Shown: positions 16,314 to 25,887 of the stretch, piece by piece
Layout: each line of letters begins with the position of its first letter
How positions within the stretch are numbered: the first letter of the stretch is position 1
Source of the DNA: Verrucomicrobiota bacterium
Lineage (GTDB): Bacteria; Verrucomicrobiota; Verrucomicrobiia; Chthoniobacterales; UBA10450
Direction: 5' to 3'
Assembly: GCA_003219195.1 (NCBI GenBank)
Contig: QHPX01000155.1
Location: 1-53,372, forward strand
Length of the DNA stretch: 53,372 nt
Notes under the pieces: model-generated
The model's database searches: none
Told to the model about the DNA's origin: nothing
The model's input: only the letters and a program-made list of their open reading frames with translations
Made by a program: the position numbers and the translations under genes

Positions 16314-17198
16314 TTACCGCAGCGGGCGTGCAACCAGAATTCCCGAATCGCTCCGGTACCGCGCGAGATAACTCGAAAGCCGCGAGTCAACTACTACGCG
16401 TCCCGAATTGCCCGGGGACGACGCGTGCATGAAATGTAGGCCGTCACTCGTGCGCAGCGCCAGGCCGACATGCGCCGTTGAGTAAAGTCCGCTGCGCTCC
16501 CGCGAAACGATTCCGATGATGTCACCGCTGCGTAATCTCGGTTCCACTGCGGCCACGCGGCGTTTTGGAATTTGATAAAGAGCGCGCGCCGAAACTCGCG
16601 CTTCCATTTGTGCCAGCGGACCCAGCAGCGTCCGGTTGTGCGCAAGATAACGATAATGCCGCCAGCCAACCGTCATTTCGCGCGCTGAATGCGGAACGCT
16701 CACCCCGCCGTACTCGCGCGTAAGATCGACAATCAATCCGCGCCGATCGTTATCGAACAGCCAGTCCTCGAGGTAATGCAGGCGCGAAAGATAATCGCCG
16801 GTGCATTCGCCGCTGCGATAGCGGTCCAGTTCGATGTAATGCAGCAAACGCTCGGGCGTCCAGTTTTCCTCCGGCTCATTCAGCATTCGCGCAAAGGCCA
16901 GCGCGATCTCAAAAAACGTCCAGCAATCCATCCCTTGAAAATTCACGGAGGGCGCTTCAATCCGGTTGTCGATTTCGAGAGTGAAATGCTTGTAGCGCGT
17001 TCCCACCAGCGCTTGTCCCGCTGCCGCCGTCCGTTCGCCGACCGGCAGGGCTTTCCAGTTTTCGTTCTTCGCTCGCGAGACCAATCGATTGAACTGATCT
17101 TGTCCCTTGAAAACGGTTTTGAACGGCAGTCGCGTCTCGGCCGCGGTTGCGAGTGAGTAAATCATAATCAGAGGAATGATAAATTTCCAACTTTGCAT
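16314..17198 (-). CDS. DUF1460 family protein (amidase-like, NlpC/P60 superfamily)
   Basis: The 294-residue product starts MQSWKFIIPLIMIYSLATAAET, a signal peptide. Conserved blocks are FQGMDCWTFFEIAL (putative catalytic Cys in the DCWTF box) and YSTAHVGLALR with FMHASS (putative catalytic His region), as in the DUF1460 N-acetylmuramoyl-L-alanine amidase-like family. It probably acts on cell-wall peptides in the periplasm. The frame stays open to 17273, but the extra residues (MSAAETAAAT) come from the palindromic repeat at 17244-17310, so the later ATG at 17198 is preferred. An exact AAGATCGACA lies at 16722, read as IVDLT. Confidence 0.82.
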   Translation of the reverse strand: MQSWKFIIPLIMIYSLATAAETRLPFKTVFKGQDQFNRLVSRAKNENWKALPVGERTAAAGQALVGTRYKHFTLEIDNRIEAPSVNFQGMDCWTFFEIALAFARMLNEPEENWTPERLLHYIELDRYRSGECTGDYLSRLHYLEDWLFDNDRRGLIVDLTREYGGVSVPHSAREMTVGWRHYRYLAHNRTLLGPLAQMEARVSARALYQIPKRRVAAVEPRLRSGDIIGIVSRERSGLYSTAHVGLALRTSDGLHFMHASSPGNSGRVVVDSRLSSYLARYRSDSGILVARPLR

Positions 17199-17243
17199 AC
17201 CTGCGCAGAACTGAAGGCGGAATTGCGGGTCAATCAACCGCAT

Positions 17244-17310
17244 TGTAGCTGCCGCCGTCTCGGCGGCAGACATCTTGAGGCTCGCCGCTGAGGATAGCGG
17301 CGCTACAACA
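17244..17310. repeat. TGTAG...CTACA palindromic repeat, copy 1
   Basis: TGTAGCTGCCGCCG at the left and GCGGCGCTACA at the right are inverted ends; inner segments CGGCGGCAGAC and GCCGCTGAGG form further stems. It lies between divergent genes at 16314-17198 and 17310-18329; the ATG of the latter begins at its right edge. Confidence 0.75.
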
Positions 17311-18329
17311 TGTCGCTCATCGGCCGCGAAAAATTTTACTTCACCCAGCCAAGCTTATATGCTTGCCCGAGAGTGCCGATTCCTTTTTCGAAAAAAAGCC
17401 GGAGGAACATCGTTCGTCAGAAATCGGAGGATGGCGCTTTCCCTAAACGCTCGACCCGGGTTCGCTTGCGTCCGCGGCCGGACTGGCACAAACGCAATTT
17501 CCTCACCAGCGTCCTGATTCCTTCGCTTTTTGTCAGGCGTTCCGGCGATCATTTTCAACCGCAGTTCCCCAGAATCCAGAAAGGCGAAATTTGCCTCACC
17601 TGGATCGGACACGCTTCGTTTTTGCTGCAAACACACGAGATCAATATCTTGATCGATCCGAACTGGTCGAAGTGGCTGAAGGTGATCAAACGACTGAAGC
17701 GGCCCGGGTTTGAGATTCATCACTTACCGGAAATCGATTTCGTCCTCGTCACCCACGCGCATTTCGATCATCTTGACCGGCGAACGCTGCGGCGAGTGGC
17801 GGCCAACCAGCCGATCGTCGTCCCCATCGGCGTGGGTAATCTGGTGCATGATCTCGGTTTCCACATTGTCCACGAGCTCGATTACTGGCAGACAGTGCAA
17901 CTGGGGCCGCTCACTGTTTCCTTAACGCCTTGTTATCATTGGGGCGCGCGCTTTCTGGCGGACTTGCATCGCGGATTTGGCGGGTTCGCGGTTTCGGTGG
18001 ACGACCGGACAATTTTTCACTGTGGCGACAGCGCTTTCTTTCCGGGCTTCAGGGAGATCGGAGATCATTACAAGATCGACATCGCGCTTCTTCCCATCGG
18101 CGCCTACGACCCGCCGACCGGCCGCGAAGTTCACATGAACCCGGAAGAAGCGGTCAAAGCCTTCACGGAGCTCCGCGCGAAGGTCCTGGTGCCGATGCAT
18201 TACGGAACTTTTCGGCTCGGCTACGAACCGCTCGACGAACCGCTGCAGCGTTTGCAAGCCGCCGCCCGCAGCCACGGGATCGAAGAGAATGTTCTCGTCA
18301 TGACCGAAGGCAAACCGGTCGTTCTATGA
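17310..18329 (+). CDS. Metallo-beta-lactamase-fold hydrolase (UlaG/NAPE-PLD-like)
   Basis: The 339-residue product contains LTWIGHASFLLQ, the zinc-site motif VTHAHFDHLDRRTL, CYHWGAR, IFHCGDSAFFP and MHYGTFRLG, in the order seen in Zn hydrolases of the UlaG/NAPE-phospholipase D group. Substrate unknown. The first ~75 residues are basic and less typical, and the ATG touches the repeat at 17244-17310, so the true start may lie further in; no internal ATG fits well before the domain. An exact motif at 18072 is read as YKIDI. Confidence 0.85.
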   Translation: MSLIGREKFYFTQPSLYACPRVPIPFSKKSRRNIVRQKSEDGAFPKRSTRVRLRPRPDWHKRNFLTSVLIPSLFVRRSGDHFQPQFPRIQKGEICLTWIGHASFLLQTHEINILIDPNWSKWLKVIKRLKRPGFEIHHLPEIDFVLVTHAHFDHLDRRTLRRVAANQPIVVPIGVGNLVHDLGFHIVHELDYWQTVQLGPLTVSLTPCYHWGARFLADLHRGFGGFAVSVDDRTIFHCGDSAFFPGFREIGDHYKIDIALLPIGAYDPPTGREVHMNPEEAVKAFTELRAKVLVPMHYGTFRLGYEPLDEPLQRLQAAARSHGIEENVLVMTEGKPVVL

Positions 18330-18331
18330 AG

Positions 18332-18415
18332 AGGAAAACGCTCAACGCTCAACGTTCAACTTTCAGCGTTCAATTCAGAAGCGTTGAGCGCTGGAAGTTG
18401 GACGTTGAACGTTAA
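18332..18415. repeat. Imperfect inverted repeat of another family (CGTTCAAC arms)
   Basis: AACGCTCAACGTTCAACTTT on the left matches, with a few mismatches, the reverse complement of the right part ending GGACGTTGAACGTT, giving arms of about 35 bases. It fills most of the space between the MBL gene and the YfhO-like gene. One copy seen in this window. Confidence 0.65.
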
Positions 18416-18432
18416 GGCGCGCAAAATTTTCG

Positions 18433-20751
18433 ATGCGCGTTAAACACCTTGACGCAATTGGAGCTTTCGCTTCCGGACTGTTAGTTCTCGCCTTTTGCCT
18501 GCTCCTGCTTTGGCGCGACCCGCTCGTATTTTGGAACGACGATTATGAATTGTCGATCTTACCTGTCTTTGCCGATGTCGCGCGCAGTTGGTCCGAAGGT
18601 CATCTTCCGCTGCTCAGTCCGTACTCCTGGGTCTGCAGCAATCTCGCCGGCGAATTTCAATACGGAACATTTTCGATTTTCATTAACGCGGCCGTCATTT
18701 TGATTTGGAAATTTTCGCTCAGCTTTCCCCAACAAGCCGCCGCACTTTCCATCACTCATCTTTTCGTCCTTGCCGCCGGCGCGTTTCTGCTCGCGCGCGA
18801 TCGCGAATTATCCGCCCCAATGTCGATCTTTGTCGCACTGGTCGCGGCTTTGAACGGCTGGATCATTTGTTGGGGCGCGACCGATTGGTTTGGCGCGCTT
18901 GGCGCGTTCGCCTGGTTCCCCTGGGCGTGGTGGGGCCTGGAGCGCGCGCTGGATCCACAGCGAATTCGCTGGAGATTTTTGTGGCCGGCCCCATTCGTCT
19001 ATCTCGTCGTCACCGGCGGATTTCCTTACACCGTTTTGATGCTGGTGCTTTTGATCGCATGGCTTTGTCTGCGGTCGCTCATCCAAACGCGAACGCTGTT
19101 GTCGATCTTGCCGCTGCTCTTCGGCGCTGCTCTCGGGTTCGGTCTTTCCGCGCCGGCTTGGCTGGCAGCTTTTGCTTACGTTCACGGTTCCGCGCGTGAG
19201 TTGCAACCCTCGTCCGCTCACTGGCAATGGCTTGTTCCCCCCACCGCATTGCCCGGATTCATTTTGCCGTGCTGGAAAGTAAATTGGGCCGATTTTTCCA
19301 CGCACATGATGCCGCACACCGCTACGGAGCTGTCCTGCGGGTTTGTTGCTACAGCCGCGCTCATCGCGGCATTTGTCGCAAGATATGCTATACGTGATTC
19401 ACGTATAGCGTCGCTGTTAACCCTCGCGCGCGAAACGGGGACAGAGGTGGCGTCCCTCCGGAAAATCCGATGGGAGCTCGGCTTGCTCCTGCTTGTTCTT
19501 GCGATCTCGATGTTGCCAAGTGCCGGAGTTTTTCGCTGGAGTTTTCGCTGGTTGCCGTTTTTTCATCTGATTCTTGCTCTTTGTGCTGCGGAAGCGCTCC
19601 GCAGGCTGAGCCGCGGGGCGCGCCCTCAATTGCTATCGCGCGAAAATTTTGCTTTACCCGGCATCATCGCATTCGTGCTTGTTGCATTGACGGCAATCAC
19701 GATGTCGATCTTGCACACGAACGGCCCGAATGCTTTTCGACTCACATGGATTTTTCTCGGGCTCTCGCTGCTTTGGGCGGTCCCGGAATTCTTTTCCGGT
19801 CAAAGCAGACAGCTTCTTGCGTGGACGCCGGCCTGCGTCACTTTTGCGGCATTCGTGGCAACTTACTTTTGCCTCCCGCTGAATTGCGGCGTGCCGAAGT
19901 ACAATCTCGATCCACAATTACTCGAAGCCGCGCCGCTTGATCGGCAGCGGCTCTATTTGAGTATTTATCCGGCGGCCGAACACACCTATCGCATCGAGAA
20001 AAAACCGGAACGGGTCGGGCAGATTGTCCGGCCCGGAAGCACTTCGATGTGGGGCGGCTTGCATTTTATCAACGGGTATAGCCCGATTCTCGCCGCCGGC
20101 GTGGCGCGCGACTTCAACTTCGCCATTCACGGTGAAATCGATGCGGATTCCGGCAAATATTTGCTCATGGAACAAGCCGGGGCCGATGGCATATTGACCC
20201 GACTTGGCGTCGATGGAATCGCGGTTGCCTCGGAAGTGAATGTCGCTCCACTGCCCGCGATCGAGTGGCGGCTCGTTGCGTCGACAGAAGAAGGCCGCGT
20301 CTTTCATCGGCGCGTTGCGCCGTTTGCGCGAGTGCGATCGGTTACTTCGATTGATTCCCGGCCGGGCGACCAATTTGTTTCTGCGAATATTTCACGAATT
20401 GTAGAGTCGCGAAATCACGTCGAGGTCGATGTCGATGTGGCGAAAGGCGATCGTACGGCCTTGCTGACTTTTTCGCGCCCATACTTTTGCGGCTACGTCG
20501 CGCGAATCGCGGGCCAAAAACTCATCGTCGATTCGTATCGCAGCTTATTTCCGACGGTTGAACTACCCGCTGGTTCGCACGGGCGTCTTGTTCTGACTTA
20601 CCGGCCGGCGTGGCTGGTTGTCGGCGGGGGATTGTCGATCCTGTGCGCGGTATTTTTCGTCGCGGGCGTTGTAGCTGCCGCCGTCCTTAGCGGCAGACGT
20701 GACAAAACTGCCGCCAGAGACGGCGACAGCTACAACACGATGAGAATTTAA
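18433..20751 (+). CDS. Large multi-pass membrane protein, YfhO-like
   Basis: The 772-residue product has about a dozen hydrophobic segments over residues 10-490, starting GAFASGLLVLAFCLLLLW, then a soluble C-terminal domain (~500-690) and a last membrane segment (LVVGGGLSILCAVFFVAGVVAAAVL). This layout resembles bacterial YfhO-like proteins and polyprenyl-sugar transferases of the GT-C kind. A role in lipid-linked glycan transfer is inference. The last ~25 residues (AAAVLSGRRDKTAARDGDSY) are encoded by the palindromic repeat at 20668-20736. It carries four exact TGTCGATCTT motifs (18551, 18821, 19100, 19703), read as LSIL, MSIF, LSIL and MSIL. The 3' end overlaps the convergent reductase gene by 4 bases. 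Confidence 0.75.
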   Translation: MRVKHLDAIGAFASGLLVLAFCLLLLWRDPLVFWNDDYELSILPVFADVARSWSEGHLPLLSPYSWVCSNLAGEFQYGTFSIFINAAVILIWKFSLSFPQQAAALSITHLFVLAAGAFLLARDRELSAPMSIFVALVAALNGWIICWGATDWFGALGAFAWFPWAWWGLERALDPQRIRWRFLWPAPFVYLVVTGGFPYTVLMLVLLIAWLCLRSLIQTRTLLSILPLLFGAALGFGLSAPAWLAAFAYVHGSARELQPSSAHWQWLVPPTALPGFILPCWKVNWADFSTHMMPHTATELSCGFVATAALIAAFVARYAIRDSRIASLLTLARETGTEVASLRKIRWELGLLLLVLAISMLPSAGVFRWSFRWLPFFHLILALCAAEALRRLSRGARPQLLSRENFALPGIIAFVLVALTAITMSILHTNGPNAFRLTWIFLGLSLLWAVPEFFSGQSRQLLAWTPACVTFAAFVATYFCLPLNCGVPKYNLDPQLLEAAPLDRQRLYLSIYPAAEHTYRIEKKPERVGQIVRPGSTSMWGGLHFINGYSPILAAGVARDFNFAIHGEIDADSGKYLLMEQAGADGILTRLGVDGIAVASEVNVAPLPAIEWRLVASTEEGRVFHRRVAPFARVRSVTSIDSRPGDQFVSANISRIVESRNHVEVDVDVAKGDRTALLTFSRPYFCGYVARIAGQKLIVDSYRSLFPTVELPAGSHGRLVLTYRPAWLVVGGGLSILCAVFFVAGVVAAAVLSGRRDKTAARDGDSYNTMRI
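19387..19409. repeat. Perfect short palindrome inside the YfhO-like gene
   Basis: GCTATACGTGA, one base, then TCACGTATAGC: 11-bp arms with a single central base, in frame as YAIRDSRIAS. A degenerate copy beginning GCTATACGTGAATTAC lies between genes near 30493. Confidence 0.6.
20668..20736. repeat. TGTAG...CTACA palindromic repeat, copy 2, coding
   Basis: Ends GTTGTAGCTGCCGCCG and GGCGACAGCTACAAC are inverted. The whole element lies within the last codons of the YfhO-like gene and supplies its C-terminal residues. Confidence 0.8.
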
Positions 20752-21917
20752 TACACGTCGCGCTTGTAACGTTTGTCGCTCTTCAGTTTCTCGACGTACC
20801 CGTTTGCCTCACCGACGCTCTTGCCGCCTTGCTCCTGCACGATCCTGCGCAACGCTGCGTCGACATCCTTCGCCATGCGCCGCGCATCGCCGCAAACAAA
20901 AAACTGCGCGCCCTCGGAATCGATCCACTTCCAGATCTTTGCTGCGTTCTCCAGCATGCGATGCTGGACATAAACCTTATGGGCTTGATCGCGCGACCAC
21001 GCACAATCGAGCCGCGTGAGAATGCCTTCGCGCTTGAATCGATCGAAGTCTTCCTTGTAGGCATAATCGCATTTCTCCCGTTGCGATCCGAAGAAGAGCC
21101 AGTTTTTTCCTTTTGCACCGAGAGCCATTCGTTCCTGCAAATAGGCGCGAAACGGGGCGATGCCGGTGCCTGGTCCGACCATGATGATCGGAGTGTCGGG
21201 ATCTTCCGGCAGATGAAAATGCTTTGCAGAGCTGGGATAAACCGGCACGGGAACCTTGTCCGCGCGTTCAGCCAGAAATGACGAAGCCACGCCTTTGCGC
21301 ACACGGCCGTGACTTTCATAGCGGATCACGTCGACGATGAAGTGCACTTGCTCGGGATGGACGCGCAAGCTTGACGCAACGGAGTAGAGCCGCGGCTGCA
21401 ATTTCGTGAGCAGCCCAACGAATTCTTCCGGGCTAAACTTTGCGGAGGGATGCTCATTCAGAAAATCAATCACCTCCATGCCCCAAAGATATCGCTCCAA
21501 ATCTTCCTTGCGTTCCAGCTCGAGCAGGTCTTTCAACAGCAGCGCAGAGTTCGCGCGTTTAGTGATCGCTTTCAAGAATTTCGGGGTCGTTTGTGTGATG
21601 CGACAATCGCGCAGCAACGCTTCGCCCAAAGTGGTGTCGCCTTTTGGTCCTTTCACCGGCTCATCGCCTTTCCCACCGAGTGCCCGAATGATTTCCTCAA
21701 CCAGATCGGGATCGTTGGTCGGATAAACCGCCATCGAATCGCCCACTTCGAAGCTCAATCCCCAGCCGGTGAGATCGATTTCGAAATGACGCGTGTCCTT
21801 TGCCGATTCCGGGCCGCTCAAACGGCGATTAACGACAAGTTTGCCTGGAAACGGATTGCTCCGCGTGTAAGGCGAAGTGGACGTGGCTGGTTTGAGTGGA
21901 GTGGTAACTTCCGGCAT
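20748..21917 (-). CDS. CysJ-like NADPH-dependent flavoprotein reductase without flavodoxin domain
   Basis: The 389-residue product has an FAD-binding barrel with RLYSVASS (~residue 175), GVASSFLAER, the NADPH-binding motif GPGTGIAPFRAYLQER, FFGSQREKCDYAY, FVCGDARRMAKDV and the C-terminal RYKRDVY. This is the FNR/cytochrome P450 reductase part of sulfite reductase alpha subunits, lacking the N-terminal FMN domain. Short versions of this kind are annotated as sulfite reductase subunit alpha in Verrucomicrobiota. It would pass electrons from NADPH to a separate partner; no sulfite reductase hemoprotein gene is in the window. Confidence 0.88.
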   Translation of the reverse strand: MPEVTTPLKPATSTSPYTRSNPFPGKLVVNRRLSGPESAKDTRHFEIDLTGWGLSFEVGDSMAVYPTNDPDLVEEIIRALGGKGDEPVKGPKGDTTLGEALLRDCRITQTTPKFLKAITKRANSALLLKDLLELERKEDLERYLWGMEVIDFLNEHPSAKFSPEEFVGLLTKLQPRLYSVASSLRVHPEQVHFIVDVIRYESHGRVRKGVASSFLAERADKVPVPVYPSSAKHFHLPEDPDTPIIMVGPGTGIAPFRAYLQERMALGAKGKNWLFFGSQREKCDYAYKEDFDRFKREGILTRLDCAWSRDQAHKVYVQHRMLENAAKIWKWIDSEGAQFFVCGDARRMAKDVDAALRRIVQEQGGKSVGEANGYVEKLKSDKRYKRDVY

Positions 21918-21925
21918 GTCAGTTT

Positions 21926-22003
21926 TGTAGCGGCGATCAAGGATCGTCGCAAATGTTCATCGAGTCTTTTCTTTTGTAATCGGCGTCACAGACCGCCGCT
22001 ACA
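21926..22003. repeat. TGTAG...CTACA palindromic repeat, copy 3
   Basis: TGTAGCGGCGATC at the left and GACCGCCGCTACA at the right are inverted ends; the interior is AT-richer and less symmetrical. It lies between the divergent reductase and MFS genes. Confidence 0.65.
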
Positions 22004-22176
22004 GTGCTCGCTGACCTTCGCTGCCGATCGTTCTTCTCGAGTCGGTCGCCGCTTATAGCGACAAGAGATTCCTCGACCTACCCAGGGATCTGCTGCCAGT
22101 AACGTTGCCATTGATCTTCGGGAGCCGGAATCTGCTATCGCGCAGTTGCGGTAGCGTTTGCGGAATTTAGAATCTG

Positions 22177-23546
22177 ATGCGCGTGTTCGTGCGAACGCGC
22201 TCGAACATGCCGCAAGAAAACGACCTGCCACCGAACCGCTATGATTCGCCTCGTGGCCAACGCGCCGCGATCGCACCGCTGGTCAAGCCAGAGGCGCGAC
22301 CGCACGATCCCTACGCCGCTTTTCGATCCCGCGGGTTCAGCTTGTTCACGCTTGGCAATTTATTGTCGATCATAGGCCGTCAGATGCTCGCGGTCGCGGT
22401 CGAATGGGAAATTTACGCGCGCACGCATTCGGCGACCGCGCTTGGTCTCGTCGGACTCGTGATCGCGGTGCCGGTGGTCGCGCTCTCACTGCCGGCTGGT
22501 CATCTGGCCGACCGATTCAGCCGCAAACGAATCATTCTGGTGTCGCAGATTTTCAGCGCACTGGCTTCGGTAGCGCTGGCGTTGGTTTCCTGGAAACATC
22601 TTGCCATTCCGAACCTGTCGATCTTGCGGCAGGGAAACGGGATATTGCGAGCCATTGCCGCCGTCTTCGAGCGCCACCATCCGGCGTTCCATTTCGATGA
22701 TGCTTCCATTCCCGTGATTTACCTTTTGCTTCTCATCTATGGAACGGCCCGCACTTTTGGATGGGCCGCGCGCAGCTCGTTTTTTCCAACATTGGTGTCT
22801 CGCGATGCTTTCGCCAACGCTGTGACCTGGAACAACAGCGTCTTCCAAATCGGATCGGTCGTCGGCCCGGGCATCAGCGGTCTCCTCGTCGCCCACGCCG
22901 GGTTTCCATTCGTTTACGCGCTCGACGCTCTCTGCGCGTTTTCGTTTTTTCTCCTCGTCCTGCCGATTCGCCGCGGCACGCGGACCGCAAATCAAGTCGA
23001 GAAAAATCCGTGGCGCAGTTTGATTGCAGGCATGCGATTCGTCTTCAGCAAGCAAGTGATTCTTGCCACGATCACACTCGATCTATTTGCGGTCTTGCTC
23101 GGCGGAGCGACCGCGTTGCTTCCGATTTATGCCGATCAAATCTTACATTGCGGACCGGTCGGTCTTGGTTGGATGCGCGCCGCGCCGGCGGTGGGCGCGT
23201 TTGTGATGCCACCGTCATTTTCGGCATATCGAAGGTCTTGTGGCTTTCGCTGGGCATGCTTTTTATTGCCGGTGCCTTTGATAGTGTGAGCGTGATCGTC
23301 CGGGGCTCCATTGTGCAACTGGTCACGCCCGATGAAATGCGCGGACGTGTTTCTGCCGTGAACAATATTTTCATTGGCACATCGAACGAATTCGGCGCGC
23401 TCGAATCGGGACTCACCGCCGCGCTTTTCGGACCGGTCCTGTCCGTGGTCGGTGGCGGGATCGGAACGATTCTCGTCGTGATCGTGGTCGCGATGATTTG
23501 GCCGGAAACGCGCAAGATCGGTGCGCTCGACAAAAATTTGCGCTAA
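22177..23546 (+). pseudogene. MFS transporter split by an internal frame-shifting deletion
   Basis: Frame 1 from the ATG at 22177 (or 22207) encodes LGNLLSIIGRQMLAVAVEWE, LSLPAGHLADRFSRKRIILV (MFS loop 2-3 motif) and further helices to RAAPAVGAFVM near 23208, then goes out of register and stops at 23289. Frame 3 resumes at DATVIFGISKVLWLSLGMLF and continues LVTPDEMRGRVSAVNNIFIGTS and ALFGPVLSVVGGGIGTILVV to 23546. From the family layout about 27 codons, a helix and loop, are missing at ~23208. It resembles enterobactin/macrolide exporter-like MFS (DUF894) proteins. A functional carrier is unlikely unless the deletion is an assembly error. Exact motif at 22616 (NLSILR). Confidence 0.78.
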
Positions 23547-23554
23547 GATCAAGT

Positions 23555-23613
23555 CGTGGCGCAAGTTTCGAACTTGCGAATTAATGGGAACGCAACTTGG
23601 AGAAGTTGCGCCA
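23555..23613. repeat. Inverted repeat GTGGCGCAA...TTGCGCCAC
   Basis: GTGGCGCAAG and GTTGCGCCAC are the outer arms, with a nested TTTCGAACTTGCG segment and a CGCAACTT copy inside. It occupies the gap before the nitrilase-family gene. One copy seen in this window. Confidence 0.7.
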
Positions 23614-23620
23614 CAATCAA

Positions 23621-24406
23621 ATGAAAATTGCCGCAGCCCAGATTTCGTGCGCACTCGGTAATCTCGAGGCAAATCTGAGCAAGATTCGCGACTTTTCTTC
23701 GCGCGCCAAGGATGCCGGCGCTGAGCTGATCGTCTTTCCGGAAATGGTCGATACCGGCTATTCGATGCCGATAATTCAAAAACATGCAAAAGCTTGGGCT
23801 GATGGAGCAGTTCCCGAAGTGCAGACGATAGCGAAGGCCCTCTCCATCGCGATCGTCAGCGGCGTCTCAGAACGGGAGGGTGCGCTCATCTACAATTCGC
23901 AACTCGTTGTCGACGCAAACGGTCAAGTCGTCGCGAAATACCGAAAGACTCATTTGGTTACGGCTGCGCCGCTCGACGAGCGCGGGTGCTTCTCGCCGGG
24001 CAATGAGTTTAGCAGTTTTACCCTGGCCGGATTGCGTCTCGGACTAAGCATCTGCTACGACCTTCGCTTTCCTGAAATGTGTCGAAAGCTCGCCATCGAA
24101 CATCGCGCAAACGTGTTGATAAATTCATCGGCCTGGCCATTTCTTCGAGTCGAGCATCTCCGAATTCTAGCTTTGGCACGTGCGATTGAAAACCAGAGCT
24201 ACCTCATCTTGGCGAATCGGGTAGGGACGGATGACGGAGTCACTTTCTGCGGCACATCAGCGATTGTCGATCCCTACGGTTCCATTGTCGCGGCTGCCTC
24301 AGTCGACCGCGAAGAGCTTATCCAAGCTGAGATTTCAGGCGACGTAATTAATTCTGTCCGAAATCGGATGGCTGCATTTGCTCACCGACGAATGGATCTG
24401 TACTAA
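23621..24406 (+). CDS. Carbon-nitrogen hydrolase (nitrilase superfamily, omega-amidase-like)
   Basis: The 261-residue product shows the Glu-Lys-Cys triad of the superfamily: LIVFPEMVDTGY (Glu), KYRKTHL (Lys) and LSICYDLRFPEM (Cys). Length and the CYDLRFPE box fit YafV/NIT2-type amidases, which hydrolyse short omega-amides in the cytoplasm or repair deaminated metabolites. The ATG at 23621 (MKIAAAQISC) is the family start; the frame open from 23597 includes the repeat arm. Stands alone downstream of the broken MFS gene. Confidence 0.9.
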   Translation: MKIAAAQISCALGNLEANLSKIRDFSSRAKDAGAELIVFPEMVDTGYSMPIIQKHAKAWADGAVPEVQTIAKALSIAIVSGVSEREGALIYNSQLVVDANGQVVAKYRKTHLVTAAPLDERGCFSPGNEFSSFTLAGLRLGLSICYDLRFPEMCRKLAIEHRANVLINSSAWPFLRVEHLRILALARAIENQSYLILANRVGTDDGVTFCGTSAIVDPYGSIVAAASVDREELIQAEISGDVINSVRNRMAAFAHRRMDLY

Positions 24407-24550
24407 GGAGACTCTGTCGAGCCGACGAAACTTCACGAGCCGCGCCGGTGAAATGTAAATTCAGCGGCTGCGTAGAGCGTCGCCTTGCCGACACGAGTTG
24501 CTACAGTTTGCTACAGCCAATTTGAGCCACGAGAGCGATCCAATAATGTG

Positions 24551-24961
24551 ATGAAAGCGAAGAAAGTGAGTTTTTGCCTGACCACAATGGCGGCTGCGGC
24601 TCTTTCGTTGTGCGCGGCGAGCGCGGCGTCAAACGAGCCCGCGAACTCGAACCCGCAGCAGGTGTTTGATGGAATGCGCGAGAGTTTTCAGGCGGCGAAA
24701 GCGAAGGGAGTGCATGCGCGTTACCAATGGCAATTGAGCGGCGCGAACGGCGGCGAATGGTGGATCGACGTGAACGATGGAACGTTCAAGATGGGCCGGG
24801 GCAAGATCGACAATCCCACCGTCACCTTCATCACCAGCGATCACGATTGGGTCGCGATGTCGAATGGAACACTCAAAGGCTCGTGGGCCTTTTTAACTGG
24901 GCGACTAAAAGTCCACGGTCCGCAGTCGGTGGCGAAAAAACTCGACGAAATCTTCCCCTAG
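24551..24961 (+). CDS. Secreted SCP2-like sterol/lipid carrier domain protein
   Basis: The 136-residue product starts MKAKKVSFCLTTMAAAALSLCAASAAS, a signal peptide, then FDGMRESFQAAKAKGVHARY, GGEWWIDVNDGTFKMGRG, PTVTFITSDHDWVAMSNGTL and a KVHGPQSVAKKLDEIF end, the SCP2 layout in which a hydrophobic tunnel binds lipids. Export of such a domain points to periplasmic lipid handling (inference). An upstream in-frame ATG at 24485 would add 22 non-hydrophobic residues and is less likely. Its last 4 bases overlap the convergent DUF6268 gene. Exact motif at 24803 (GKIDN). Confidence 0.8.
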   Translation: MKAKKVSFCLTTMAAAALSLCAASAASNEPANSNPQQVFDGMRESFQAAKAKGVHARYQWQLSGANGGEWWIDVNDGTFKMGRGKIDNPTVTFITSDHDWVAMSNGTLKGSWAFLTGRLKVHGPQSVAKKLDEIFP

Positions 24962-25866
24962 AATTTCGCTTCGATCTCGAACTTGACGAAGGGTGCAGGC
25001 CTCGTTCTGGCGCTCGCTTCAGCGCGGAAGAAATCAAAGTCCCGCCTGAGTGTGTAGCCGCCGCCGAGCGAGATGTCAAACGGCTTGAGGCCAGAATAGG
25101 TAGCCTGCACGCCAGCACGATCCTCGCTGTATTGAACCCATGCGTCGTGCACTTGCAGCTTCCTCTCGGGGGTTATGACATCGTCGGTTCGGAAACTTTC
25201 GTAAAGCAAATTTCCGAAGAGGCGAAATTCCCAATTATCGTTGGGATAATAAACCAACGCAGGTTTTGGAAAGACGCCTTCCAGACGCAAATGGTCGGTG
25301 AAAAGCCAGATGATACCACCACCGGGAGCAACTATCGGAGTCTGGTTAAGCGCGAAGCCCACTCCGATCACGGCAAAAATTTTGTCTTTCTTTAGTGGAA
25401 ACGTGACGAACGCCTTGGCCGGTATATCGAAATCGTTGCCGTGGACGTCATTTTGGAAAAAGAGGCCGGGATCGATCTCGATACCCGCTCCCGCATGATC
25501 GTGCACGACATATTCCAGAGCCAGTAGAGCGTGCGCGGTTTGGAGGTGATCGGGCAAACCATTATCGGTGCCGCCGAAATCGAACCGCTCGTATTCAAAT
25601 CCTGCCCGGAAATACCACTTGCCGGTGATGAGGAAGCGATGAGCGTAGCTGAAGTCATTGTAGAGCGAATCGCCGTGACCGAAGTTGCCGTGGACGTCGT
25701 AGAAATTGCTGCTGAACGTGTAGTCCATCTCATAATCGAACAGATCGCGGTGGTTTTCCTCCGCCGGGCTGGGGGCAGGTTGCGCCTTAAACTCCTCTGT
25801 GCCGGCAATGGCGGAGGTGGCGGCGCTGAGAACCAGGCTGGCAAAGAACAGTCGTATATTTTTCAT
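24958..25866 (-). CDS. DUF6268-like outer-membrane beta-barrel protein
   Basis: The 302-residue product begins MKNIRLFFASLVLSAATSAIAG, a signal peptide. The body alternates aromatic and polar residues (SYAHRFLITGKWYFRAGFEYERFDF, YYPNDNWEFRLFGNLLY) and ends in a C-terminal Phe (FVKFEIEAKF), the hallmark of BAM-inserted outer-membrane barrels. The pattern fits the DUF6268 family. Function unknown. The gene is preceded on the minus strand by two TGTATCGGAT copies that may be an operator. Confidence 0.75.
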   Translation of the reverse strand: MKNIRLFFASLVLSAATSAIAGTEEFKAQPAPSPAEENHRDLFDYEMDYTFSSNFYDVHGNFGHGDSLYNDFSYAHRFLITGKWYFRAGFEYERFDFGGTDNGLPDHLQTAHALLALEYVVHDHAGAGIEIDPGLFFQNDVHGNDFDIPAKAFVTFPLKKDKIFAVIGVGFALNQTPIVAPGGGIIWLFTDHLRLEGVFPKPALVYYPNDNWEFRLFGNLLYESFRTDDVITPERKLQVHDAWVQYSEDRAGVQATYSGLKPFDISLGGGYTLRRDFDFFRAEASARTRPAPFVKFEIEAKF

Positions 25867-25887
25867 AGGTTAAGATGCGGACAACGT